From positions 124,001 through 188,000 of the forward strand of contig NZ_JADLQL010000005.1 of the NCBI RefSeq assembly GCF_015477805.1: DNA of 64,000 bases. Reading direction: 5' to 3'. A program made the translations under genes and the position numbers. Numbering within the stretch: position 1 is the stretch's first letter; the number at the start of each line of letters is the position of its first letter. This DNA comes from Nocardia flavorosea (GTDB taxonomy: Bacteria > Actinomycetota > Actinomycetes > Mycobacteriales > Mycobacteriaceae). Below, piece by piece: positions 50,020 to 61,807 of this stretch. Under the pieces are notes generated by a model, which was not told the DNA's origin, did no database searches, and was given only the letters and a program-made list of their open reading frames with translations.

Positions 50020-51813
50020 ATGGCCAGACTGTCCCGTGCGCTGCTCGCGGCGCTGCTGCTCGCCGTCGCGCTGCTCGCGACGGCATGCGGTGGCGGCGAT
50101 ACCGGAGGTGGTGAGGAGGCCGCCGCCCGTGATCTGTGCGCGCCACCCGGACCCGAGGCGGCGTCGGCGGCGCCGGAGAAACTGAGCGCGCCCGGCGGCG
50201 GGTCTGCGGATCGGTTCACCACACCGTCCACCGTCCCGGTCGAATCGGTGGATATCTCCCGGCTGGGCCTGATCGAGCCCGGTGTGCTGAGCGTGGGCAC
50301 GCTCTCGGACGCGCCGCCGAGTATCTGCGTGAACTCGGCCGGTTCGTTCACCGGTTTCGACAACGAACTGCTGCGGGCGGTGGCGGCGGAACTGGGCTTG
50401 CAGGTGAAGTTCGCCGGAACCGAGTTCGCCGGTCTGCTGGCCCAGGTCGCCGGTAAACGCTTCGATGTCGGCTCGTCCAACATCACTACCACCGATGCCC
50501 GGCGCGAGCAGGTCGGTTTCACCAACGGCTACGATTTCGGCTACCACTCGCTGGTGGTGCGGGACGGGAGCCCGGTCCAGGGATTCGACGATCTGGGTCC
50601 GGGTTCGCGGGTCGCGGTGGTGCAGGGCACTGTTCAGGACGAGTACGTGGTGAACGAACTGGGTCTGGACCCGGTCAAGTTCCCCGACTACAACACGGCC
50701 TACGCGAATGTGAAAACCGGCCAGGTGGATGCCTGGATCGCCCCGTCCGCGCAGGCCGACGGCGCGATCGCACCGGGCGATGGCACCTCGGTGGTGGAGA
50801 ATTCGTTCAGCCTGGAAAATTTCGCGGCCTGGGCGGTCGCGAAGAACAACCAGCCGCTGATCGACGCGCTCAACGCGGGCTTGGACGCGGTGATCGCCGA
50901 CGGAACCTACGCCCGCCTCTACACCGACTGGGTGCCCCGGGAACTACCGCCCGGCTGGAAGCCCGGGTCCAAGGCCGCGCCCGCTCCGGACCTTCCGGAT
51001 TTCGCGGCGCTGGCCGCCGAACGCGAACCGCAGGAGCACACCCGGCAGGCGCCGAAATCGACGCTGGAACAGTTGCGTGACACCTTCTTCGACTGGTCGC
51101 TGTACAAGCAGGCGTTCCCGGAGCTGTTCAAGACCGGGCTGCCCAACACCCTGATCCTGGCGGTGGTCTCCGCGATCCTGGGCACCGCGCTCGGCATGCT
51201 GCTGGCGGTGGCGGGCATATCACGGACCCGCTGGCTGCGCTGGCCCGCCCGGATCTACACCGATATCTTCCGGGGACTGCCCGCGGTGGTGATCATCTTG
51301 ATCATCGGTCTCGGCATCGGGCCGGTGGCCGCCGGGATCACCGGCAACAACCCCTACTGGCTGGGCGCGGTGGCGCTGGCCCTGCTCGCCTCGGCCTATA
51401 TCGGTGAGATCTTTCGGTCCGGGATCCAATCGGTGGAGCCAGGCCAACTGGAGGCGGCGCGCGCGATCGGCTTCGGTTACCGGCAGGCGATGACGCTGGT
51501 GGTGATCCCACAGGGCGTGCGCCGGGTACTGCCGGCCCTGATGAACCAGTTCATCGCCCTGATCAAGGATTCCTCGCTGATCTACTTCCTGGGCCTGCTC
51601 GCCACCCAGCGCGAACTGTTCGCCGTGGGCCGGGATCTGAACGCGCAGACCGGGAACCTGTCCCCGCTGGTCGCCGCCGGGCTCGTCTATCTCCTGCTGA
51701 CCATTCCGCTGACGCATCTGGTGAACTACATCGACCACCGGATGCGCACCGGCCGCCCCGACCAGCCGATCGACCCGGCCGAACAGCAGACCATCACGGA
51801 AGGGCGGGGGTAG
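50020..51813 (+). CDS. Polar amino acid ABC transporter: substrate-binding protein fused to permease
   Basis: About 597 residues. Lipobox LLATAC with the modified Cys at 23. Periplasmic-type binding domain about 85-310 (LSVGTLSDAPPSICVNSAGS, FTGFDNELLRAVAAELGLQV, FDVGSSNITTTDARREQV). After a linker comes the permease (about 365-580): LPNTLILAVVSAILGTALGM, the EAA loop QLEAARAIGFGYRQAMTLVV with IPQGVRRVLPAL, and MNQFIALIKDSSLIYFLGLL. Binding protein and permease are usually separate; such fusions tether the receptor to the channel. The ATPase gene follows after 3 bp. The likely substrate is a glutamine/glutamate-type amino acid. Confidence 0.93.
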   Translation: MARLSRALLAALLLAVALLATACGGGDTGGGEEAAARDLCAPPGPEAASAAPEKLSAPGGGSADRFTTPSTVPVESVDISRLGLIEPGVLSVGTLSDAPPSICVNSAGSFTGFDNELLRAVAAELGLQVKFAGTEFAGLLAQVAGKRFDVGSSNITTTDARREQVGFTNGYDFGYHSLVVRDGSPVQGFDDLGPGSRVAVVQGTVQDEYVVNELGLDPVKFPDYNTAYANVKTGQVDAWIAPSAQADGAIAPGDGTSVVENSFSLENFAAWAVAKNNQPLIDALNAGLDAVIADGTYARLYTDWVPRELPPGWKPGSKAAPAPDLPDFAALAAEREPQEHTRQAPKSTLEQLRDTFFDWSLYKQAFPELFKTGLPNTLILAVVSAILGTALGMLLAVAGISRTRWLRWPARIYTDIFRGLPAVVIILIIGLGIGPVAAGITGNNPYWLGAVALALLASAYIGEIFRSGIQSVEPGQLEAARAIGFGYRQAMTLVVIPQGVRRVLPALMNQFIALIKDSSLIYFLGLLATQRELFAVGRDLNAQTGNLSPLVAAGLVYLLLTIPLTHLVNYIDHRMRTGRPDQPIDPAEQQTITEGRG

Positions 51814-51816
51814 CCG

Positions 51817-52542
51817 ATGAGTTCCTCGTTGACCGGTACCGGATTACATCTGCGGCTGGGTAACAACCAGATCCTGCGCGGCGTGGACATCCATGTGGAA
51901 GCCGGCCGGACCACCACCGTCATCGGGCCGTCCGGGTCCGGTAAGTCCACCCTGCTGCGGGTCCTCAACCGGCTCTACGAACCGGATTCCGGCGATATCC
52001 TGCTCGACGGCGAATCGGTGCTCGCCGAGCATCCCGACCGGCTACGCCAGCGCATCGGAATGGTGTTCCAGCAGTTCAACCTGTTCCCGCATCGGACGGT
52101 CGCCGACAATATCGCGCTGGGACCGCGCAAACTGCGCGGACTGAGCAAGGAGGAATCGCGCGCGCTGGCGCTGGAACAGCTCGAGGTGGTGGGTTTGGCC
52201 GGTAAAGCCGATTCCCGGCCCGCCAACCTCTCCGGCGGCCAGCAGCAGCGGGTGGCGATCGCGCGGGCGCTGGCCATGAAACCCGACATCATGTTCTTCG
52301 ACGAAGCCACCTCCGCACTGGACCCGGAGCTGGTCAAAGGCATCCTGGCCGTGATGTCGGAGCTGGCCGCGGGCGGTATGTCGATGATCGTCGTGACCCA
52401 CGAAATGGGTTTCGCACGCAGCGTTTCCGACCATGTCGTATTCATGGACGCCGGCCAGGTGGTGGAATCGGGCCGGCCCGATGCCCTGTTCGACAATGCC
52501 GAGACACCTCGGCTGCGCCGCTTCCTCGATCAGGTGCTCTGA
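51817..52542 (+). CDS. Polar amino acid ABC transporter ATP-binding protein (GlnQ type)
   Basis: 241 residues. Walker A GPSGSGKSTLLRVLN, Q loop MVFQQFNLFPHRTV, signature LSGGQQQRVAIARALA, Walker B IMFFDEATSALDPE, and the switch His in VTHEMGFARSVSD. It begins 3 bp after the fused permease gene, so the two form one operon and presumably a complete importer. Confidence 0.95.
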   Translation: MSSSLTGTGLHLRLGNNQILRGVDIHVEAGRTTTVIGPSGSGKSTLLRVLNRLYEPDSGDILLDGESVLAEHPDRLRQRIGMVFQQFNLFPHRTVADNIALGPRKLRGLSKEESRALALEQLEVVGLAGKADSRPANLSGGQQQRVAIARALAMKPDIMFFDEATSALDPELVKGILAVMSELAAGGMSMIVVTHEMGFARSVSDHVVFMDAGQVVESGRPDALFDNAETPRLRRFLDQVL

Positions 52543-52656
52543 GGCTCGGCGCAAATCACCGGATGCCTCGCCCGGTCGGGTCGGCAGGCGGCGCCGGTGG
52601 GGCGAACACCCCGCTCGCCCGATACCGGCTCGGCGGGCGCCGTGCGCGTCCGGTGC

Positions 52657-52824
52657 TCAGCGTTGCCGCCAGCTCAGCGGGCCGGGCAGATCCACACTGT
52701 TCTTCTTCGTCCGGGAGTTCCACGACCACGGGCCGATCTTGATTCCCCAGGACGACATACCCGACTGGGTGAAATTGAACTTCAGCGGTCCGAAGGATGT
52801 GCGTTTACGGAACCTGATGGGCAT
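52657..52824 (-). CDS. DUF4236 small protein
   Basis: 55 residues, found by direct reading: begins MPIRFRKRTSFGPLKFNF, continues TQSGMSSWGIKIGPWSWN and ends VDLPGPLSWRQR. This is the actinobacterial form of DUF4236 (FRK...FGPLKFN...SGxSSWG.KIGPW..N). A strong GGGAGG site lies about 7 nt before the ATG. Function unknown. It faces the ABC ATPase gene and diverges from the methyltransferase gene. Confidence 0.85.
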   Translation of the reverse strand: MPIRFRKRTSFGPLKFNFTQSGMSSWGIKIGPWSWNSRTKKNSVDLPGPLSWRQR

Positions 52825-52902
52825 GATCGACCTCCCTGACTCGGCCCCAGGATAGCGGTTCGGGGTATTCCCCCATGGCCTTCGAGCACGCCGGGTGCCA
52901 GA

Positions 52903-53526
52903 GTGGAAGATGTGGGAATCTACCGCGATCGTTTCGTACCCCGCCTGGTGAATGTGGCCTGCGGGATGAAGGCGAACGAGCCGCTACGCGAGCGGGTGTG
53001 CTCTGGATTGTCGGGCCGGGTGCTCGAGCTGGGTTTCGGGTCCGGGTTGAACGTGCCGTTCTATCCGCCGGCCGTCGCCTCGGTGAGCGCGGTCGAACCG
53101 GCCGATCTGGGCTGGAAGCTCGCGGCCGGGCGGCTGGCCGCGAGCCGGGTACCGGTCGAACGTGCAGGTCTGGACGGGCAGCGGTTACCGTTCCCCGCGA
53201 ACAGCTTCGACAGCGCGCTGTCGACCTGGACCATGTGCACCATTCCCGATATCGATGCCGCCCTCGCCGAAGTGCGCCGTGTCCTGGTGCCCGGCGGTAC
53301 CTTGCATTTCGTCGAGCACGGTCTCGCACCGGATCCGTCGGTCCAGCGCTGGCAGCACCGGCTCGACCCGCTCCAGCAGCGGATCGCGGGCGGCTGCCAT
53401 CTGAACCGCGATATCGCGGCCATCATCCGGGCCAGTGGTTTCGAGATCCGCGAACTGGACGTCTTCAAGGGGCAGGGGCCCGCGTTCATCGATTCCCAGT
53501 CGCTCGGCGTCGCCGCGGCACCGTGA
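52903..53526 (+). CDS. Class I SAM-dependent methyltransferase
   Basis: 207 residues. SAM motif I in GRVLELGFGSGLNVPFYP, the acidic end of strand 2 in SVSAVEPADLGWKLA, post-I LPFPANSFDSALSTWTMCTI, and VLVPGGTLHFVEHGLAPDP as motif III. UbiE/phosphatidyl-methyltransferase-like; the substrate is not evident. GTG 52903 taken as start; GTG 52912 (before GIYRDRFVPRLV) is equally possible. Confidence 0.88.
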   Translation: MEDVGIYRDRFVPRLVNVACGMKANEPLRERVCSGLSGRVLELGFGSGLNVPFYPPAVASVSAVEPADLGWKLAAGRLAASRVPVERAGLDGQRLPFPANSFDSALSTWTMCTIPDIDAALAEVRRVLVPGGTLHFVEHGLAPDPSVQRWQHRLDPLQQRIAGGCHLNRDIAAIIRASGFEIRELDVFKGQGPAFIDSQSLGVAAAP

Positions 53527-53680
53527 ACCGGCTGCCGCGGCCCCGGTGGGTACGGTCGCCGGGCCAGCGAACGCTGCGCCCGGGGTAATGAGGATCGCGC
53601 GGCCACCGCGCTCCTCCTGGGCTCGACCACCGGCGAGCGGGGCAACCCATGGACCAGAGCTGCCGCCCACCGGTATCGGC

Positions 53681-57226
<3,546 letters not shown>

Positions 57227-57513
57227 GATCTGTCCTTCCTCCCAGTGGCTCGGCGGGGGTTGGTGTAGCGAGTTTATGCGTACGCACCGACAGCTTCGCC
57301 GCCGGATCGGCCTGCCGGGCGGGCCCCGGCGTGTCGCCTCCCCGGTGACCTTGCGGCACCGCCGAATCGGCCACCGGCCGGGCCGGACGCTGGTAGGGTC
57401 GGGCCGCGTCACGATCGGATCCATCGGCATTCGGAGGTTCGACTGCACCACACCGGCCCGGACCGTCCGAGGACCGACCCCGCAAAGCCCACGAACGACC
57501 AGCGAGGTGAACG

Positions 57514-57963
57514 ATGACAGCACGTACGACGGCGTTCGCTCTCCCGGCCGCCGCGGCGGCGCTGACGGTGGGGGCGCTCACGGTCACCGCGGCGCCCGCG
57601 GCGGCGGACGGCGGCTCGTTCCAGCCCGTCTATTCGCTCGCGCAGGGCGCCTGCGTCGCCCAACTCGACACGTCGGTCACCGGCGACGCCTACCCGGAGC
57701 ACGCGGCATTCACCGTTTCGACCATCATGTTCGGCATCGGCCCGTGCAGCCTGCCGGTCACCCTGAACTGGCGCAATCTCGATACCGGCGCCACCGGATC
57801 GGTCACGCAGACGGCGAACGGGCCCGGGCACTGGATGAACGACGGGCGCTCCGCACTGTTCCGTCCCGGCGTGGGCCGGTTCACCGCGACCGTCACGGTC
57901 GGCGCCGCGCACATACCAGAACCGGGTTCGGTGGACTTCACCGTGACCGAGTACCGGGGGTGA
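57514..57963 (+). CDS. Small secreted protein
   Basis: 149 residues. Signal peptide MTARTTAFALPAAAAALTVG with cleavage near AAPAAADGG (about residue 30), leaving a mature part of about 118 residues rich in beta strands and with two Cys (GACVAQL, GPCSLPV) that could form a disulfide. GAGGTG lies before the ATG. No family recognised; Nocardia and mycobacteria carry many similar exported proteins. Divergent from dnaE. Confidence 0.75.
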   Translation: MTARTTAFALPAAAAALTVGALTVTAAPAAADGGSFQPVYSLAQGACVAQLDTSVTGDAYPEHAAFTVSTIMFGIGPCSLPVTLNWRNLDTGATGSVTQTANGPGHWMNDGRSALFRPGVGRFTATVTVGAAHIPEPGSVDFTVTEYRG

Positions 57964-58369
57964 GCGGCAGCCCGCAACAGCGCGAAGGGCTTGTCGCGAA
58001 CAGTTCGGCGCATCCGCTGTGGCCCGGCCAGGCCGCGCCCCCGCACACCGATCCACCGGCTCGCCGGCTCGGGCCGGTTATCGCCTCCGGAGAAGGTTTC
58101 CCGCAGCAATGGCGGTTGCTGCGGGAAGCGTGAGACGATGACCGGCCCCGGCCGGCGAGCCGGTCGGTCCGGCCCCGGCCGCAACCGCCGGGCCCTGCTG
58201 TGTGCCGGCCGATATCGTCGAACGCGCACCGGAGCCGATCCGGCGGGTCGGGGGCGCGACCGCGCCGGGCAATACGCTTTCGGGCCCGGTCGGTGAGTAT
58301 GGGTATGCCGAGCCGTCGCATTTCGTGCATCATGCGGCTGCCGGACCCATACGAGAAAAGGATGGCCGA
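57964..58369. other. 406-bp spacer with terminator
   Basis: Contains the perfect hairpin at 58098-58127 and a following GC-rich stretch with further inverted repeats near 58140-58180. No gene supported. Confidence 0.45.
58098..58127 (+). terminator. Hairpin after the secreted protein gene
   Basis: TTCCCGCAGCAA and TTGCTGCGGGAA form a perfect 12-bp stem with a 6-nt loop. It lies 134 bp after the stop at 57963. No T-run. Confidence 0.55.
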
Positions 58370-59548
58370 ATGGCGGCGACCGTCGTGGCGATCTGTACCT
58401 CCGCGGCTCTGCTCGCGGCGGCGCTGCTGATCTGGGCCCGGCCACGCCGGATGGTCACCACGCCCGCGGAGCGCGCCGTACACGCGGCCCTGCACACCGC
58501 GTCGCTCGCGGCCCGGTCGCTGCGCCGCGGGCTCACCGCCGATTCGGCCTTCGACGCCGCCCCGCATCTGCGGGCGCTGGTCGGGGCCGAGGGGCTCGGG
58601 GTGGCCGGCCCCGACGGTGAACTCCTGGCCTGGGACGGCGCGCATCGGGTATCGCCGGATGAATTCACCACGGCGGCCCGGGAAGCCGTCGCCGGGCGGC
58701 GACCGGTGCTCGTCCATCTGCCCGACACCGAGCATCCGGGCCGCACCCTGGTCGCGCAGCCGCTGCTCACCGACAGCGACGCGGTGGCGGGGGCACTGGG
58801 TATGGTCACCTCGGCCCGGCCGGGGCCCGGCACCCTCGGCGCGCTGGCCGAAGTGGCCCGCTACGCGTGCGGTCAACTGGAATTGGCCGAACTCGATGCG
58901 TCCCGGGCCCGGCTGGACCGGGCCGAGGTACGAGCGCTGCGGGCGCAGATCAGCCCGCATTTCATCTACAACGCCCTCAATACCATCGCCTCGTTCGTCC
59001 GTACCGATCCCGCGCGGGCCCGCGAGCTCATCCTGGATTTCGCCGATTTCACGCGCTATTCGTTCCGGGTGGCCGGTGAATACACCGTGCTCGCCGACGA
59101 ACTCAGCAATATCGAACGGTATCTGGACCTGGAACGCGCCCGGTTCGGGCCGGCGCTGCAGGTGCGGTTGCGGATCGCACCGGAGGTGCTGGGGGTGACG
59201 CTGCCGTTCCTCGCTTTGCAGCCGCTGGTCGAGAACGCGGTCCGGCACGGATTGGCGGGCCGGCCGGGTGGCGGCACGGTGACCATCGAAGCACTCGACG
59301 CCGGCACCGACTGCCTGATCAGCGTGGAGGACGACGGCGCCGGAATGGACCCGGAGGTGCTGCGCTCGGGGACACTGGACGCTGCCGGAGACGCCGGCGA
59401 GGCACCGCATATCGGGCTGGCCAATGTGGACGATCGGTTACGCGCCGCCTTCGGCAACGACTACGGACTGGTGGTGGATACGGCGCCGGGCGCGGGCACC
59501 AAAGTAAGTATGCGAGTGCCGAAGTTCCGGGCCGGAATCCGGCCCTGA
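58370..59548 (+). CDS. LytS-type sensor histidine kinase
   Basis: 392 residues. One N-terminal membrane segment (ATVVAICTSAALLAAALLIW), a GAF-like sensor region (about 58-150), then the His_kinase box RAQISPHFIYNALNTIASF with phosphoacceptor His197, FADFTRYSFR, and an HATPase domain (QPLVENAVRHGLAG; EDDGAGMD; GLANVDDRLRAAFG). ATG 58370 has AGGA 8 nt upstream. In actinobacteria such kinases are often linked to DUF485/acetate symporter operons, as here, with a LytTR regulator. No such regulator is in the window. Confidence 0.9.
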   Translation: MAATVVAICTSAALLAAALLIWARPRRMVTTPAERAVHAALHTASLAARSLRRGLTADSAFDAAPHLRALVGAEGLGVAGPDGELLAWDGAHRVSPDEFTTAAREAVAGRRPVLVHLPDTEHPGRTLVAQPLLTDSDAVAGALGMVTSARPGPGTLGALAEVARYACGQLELAELDASRARLDRAEVRALRAQISPHFIYNALNTIASFVRTDPARARELILDFADFTRYSFRVAGEYTVLADELSNIERYLDLERARFGPALQVRLRIAPEVLGVTLPFLALQPLVENAVRHGLAGRPGGGTVTIEALDAGTDCLISVEDDGAGMDPEVLRSGTLDAAGDAGEAPHIGLANVDDRLRAAFGNDYGLVVDTAPGAGTKVSMRVPKFRAGIRP

Positions 59549-59561
59549 GCGCGAGAAAGGA

Positions 59562-59596
59562 CCGGGCCCCGTTCACCCTCACAGAACGGGGTCCGG
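59562..59596. terminator. Bidirectional hairpin between the kinase and symporter genes
   Basis: A 13-bp stem (59562-59574 with 59584-59596, one G-T pair) and a 9-nt loop, 14 bp after the kinase stop and 60 bp after the end of the convergent symporter gene. Confidence 0.65.
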
Positions 59597-59655
59597 CCCT
59601 CGGTGCCGGGAATCATCCGCCCGGATGCCGCCGGCCCGGCATCCGGGCCCCGGGC

Positions 59656-61284
59656 TCAGTGCACGACGGCTTTCTCCGCGCCCACACCGGTCAGTGCCCT
59701 GACCTCCATTTCCGCGGCCTTGGCCGGATCCTCGTCACCGCCGAGATAGGTACCCACCACACCGAGCACGAAAGCCAGCGGGATCGAGACGATGCCCGGG
59801 TTCGACAGCGGGAACCAGTCGAAATCCATACTCGGCAGCATGGCGCTCGCCGATCCGGATACCGCCGGGGAGAACACGATGAGCACGATCGTGGAGATCA
59901 AACCGCCGTACATGCTGAACAGTGCGCCCCGGGTGTTGAAGCGGCGCCAGAACAGCGAGTACAGGATGGTCGGCAGATTGGCCGAGGCGGCGACCGCGAA
60001 GGCCAGCGCCACCAGGAACGCGATGTTCTGCCCGTTGGCCAGGATGCCCAGCGCGATGGCCAAGACGCCGATCACCACGGCGGTGATCCGGGAAACCCGC
60101 ACCTGGGCGTTCTCGTCCACCTTGCCGCGGCGGATCACATTGGCGTAGATATCGTGCGCGAACGACGCCGAGGCGGTGATGGTGAGCCCGGCAACCACCG
60201 CCAGGATGGTCGCGAAGGCCACCGCGGAGATGACCCCGAGCAGGATCACCCCGCCCAGTTCGAAGGCCAGCAGCGGGGCGGCCGAGTTCTGCCCACCGGC
60301 CGCGGAAAGGATGCGGTCGGGTCCGACCAGGGCCGCCGCGCCGTAGCCCAGAACCAGGGTGAACAGGTAGAAGGCGCCGATCAAGCCGATCGCCCAGACC
60401 ACCGAGCGGCGGGCTTCTTTCGCGGTCGGCACCGTGTAGAAGCGCATCAGCACATGCGGCAGACCCGCGGTTCCGAGCACCAGGGCCAGCCCCAGCGACA
60501 GAAAGTTCAGTTTCGACATCTCGCTGCCGCCGTATTGGGCGCCGGGCGCCAGTACGTCGCGGGCGGCGACCTTCGGATCCGTGGATCCGGTGATGGCGCT
60601 CTGTGCGCCGCTCAGGATCCCGGACAGGTCGAACCCGAACTTCGCCAGCACCATCACCGTCATCACGGCCGCGCCCGCGATGAGCAGGACTGCCTTGATG
60701 ATCTGCACCCAGGTGGTGCCCTTCATCCCGCCGACCAGCACGTAGACGATCATCAGCACGCCGACGACGGCGATCACCAGGGCCTGCCCGGCCTCACTCG
60801 ATACGTTCAGCAGCAGCGCCACCAGACCGCCGGCCCCGGCCATCTGCGCGAGCAGGTAGAACAGCGATACCGCCAGCGTCGTGATCGCGGCCGCGGTCCG
60901 CACCGGGCGCTGCTGCAACCGGAAGCTCAGCACATCGGCCATCGTGAATTTGCCGGTGTTGCGCAGCATTTCGGCCACCAGTAGCAGCGCCACCAGCCAG
61001 GCCACCAGGAAACCGATCGAGTACAGGAACCCGTCGTAACCGTAGACCGCGATAGCACCGGCGATACCCAGGAAGCTCGCGGCGGACAGATAGTCGCCGG
61101 CGATGGCGATCCCGTTCTGCGGCCCGGTGAATCCGCGGCCGCCGGTGAAATAGTCGGTGGCGCCGGAGGTGTTGCGGCCGGCCCAGAACACCACCACCAT
61201 CGTGACGACGACGAACAGGGCGAAGATGCCGATATTGGCCGCGGGATTGCCGACCGTGCCTTCTGCGGCGTACAGCGTGGTCAC
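59656..61284 (-). CDS. Cation/acetate symporter (solute:sodium symporter family)
   Basis: 542 residues, about 13 membrane segments. Family features: DYFTGGRGFTGPQNGIAIAG, DYLSAASFLGIAGAIAVYGY, the transport-core GLPHVLMRFYTVPTAKEARR, and ATILAVVAGLTITASASFAH. Close to ActP/MctC-type transporters of acetate, propionate or pyruvate. GTG 61284 overlaps the DUF485 stop by 4 bp. Transcribed with DUF485 from a promoter near a CRP-like site. Confidence 0.92.
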   Translation of the reverse strand: MTTLYAAEGTVGNPAANIGIFALFVVVTMVVVFWAGRNTSGATDYFTGGRGFTGPQNGIAIAGDYLSAASFLGIAGAIAVYGYDGFLYSIGFLVAWLVALLLVAEMLRNTGKFTMADVLSFRLQQRPVRTAAAITTLAVSLFYLLAQMAGAGGLVALLLNVSSEAGQALVIAVVGVLMIVYVLVGGMKGTTWVQIIKAVLLIAGAAVMTVMVLAKFGFDLSGILSGAQSAITGSTDPKVAARDVLAPGAQYGGSEMSKLNFLSLGLALVLGTAGLPHVLMRFYTVPTAKEARRSVVWAIGLIGAFYLFTLVLGYGAAALVGPDRILSAAGGQNSAAPLLAFELGGVILLGVISAVAFATILAVVAGLTITASASFAHDIYANVIRRGKVDENAQVRVSRITAVVIGVLAIALGILANGQNIAFLVALAFAVAASANLPTILYSLFWRRFNTRGALFSMYGGLISTIVLIVFSPAVSGSASAMLPSMDFDWFPLSNPGIVSIPLAFVLGVVGTYLGGDEDPAKAAEMEVRALTGVGAEKAVVH

Positions 61285-61634
61285 GACCCGCTTCCTTCCA
61301 GTTCGGCGCGCAGCGCGGCGGCGCGCGGGTCCAGTTCCCGGTTGGCGAACCGGACATAGAGACCGGTGATGAGGAAAGTCGAGACGAACTGTCCCAGGCC
61401 GAGCAGCAGCCCGATATTGACCTCGCCGAATACCTCGGTGCCCATGAAATCGTGCGCGTAGGCGCCCAGCAGCACATAGCCGAGATACCAGAGCAGGAAC
61501 AGGGCGGTCATCGGGAAAATGAAGCGGCGCAGCCGATTGCGGAGTTCGGTGAACTCCGGGCTGGCTTGTGCTGCGACGAAATCGGGGGGCGTCGTGGGCT
61601 GCCCGCCGCTGTCGTCGAGATCCGTGTCGGTCAT
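61281..61634 (-). CDS. DUF485 membrane protein, partner of the acetate symporter
   Basis: 117 residues, two membrane helices: FIFPMTALFLLWYLGYVLLG and LLLGLGQFVSTFLITGLYVR, preceded by SPEFTELRNRLRRF, the DUF485 hallmark. It corresponds to E. coli YjcH, which lies beside actP. Acidic N-terminal 20 residues. ATG 61634 follows GAGGACC. 4-bp overlap with the symporter start, so translationally coupled. Confidence 0.92.
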   Translation of the reverse strand: MTDTDLDDSGGQPTTPPDFVAAQASPEFTELRNRLRRFIFPMTALFLLWYLGYVLLGAYAHDFMGTEVFGEVNIGLLLGLGQFVSTFLITGLYVRFANRELDPRAAALRAELEGSGS

Positions 61635-61702
61635 GCCGGTCCTCGCAATGTGATGTGTGTTACCTGAACTGAAGCTAGCCAGCCCGGTACGGCGAGAACA
61701 GA

Positions 61703-61718
61703 TGTGATGATGGTCACT
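61703..61718. promoter_or_regulatory. CRP/GlxR-like site upstream of DUF485-symporter
   Basis: TGTGA-TGATGG-TCACT matches the CRP half-site consensus TGTGA-N6-TCACA at 9 of 10 positions. It is 69-84 bp upstream of the DUF485 start. A weaker copy (TGTGA-N6-TTACC) begins at 61649. Confidence 0.5.
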
Positions 61719-61807
61719 CGGTGAAGGTATGCGACTGTGCGGTGAATGGTCGCTGTGATGCGGTGAGCGGTCGGGGCCGGATCGCGCAAAGAGCCCGGGC
61801 GACGGCT

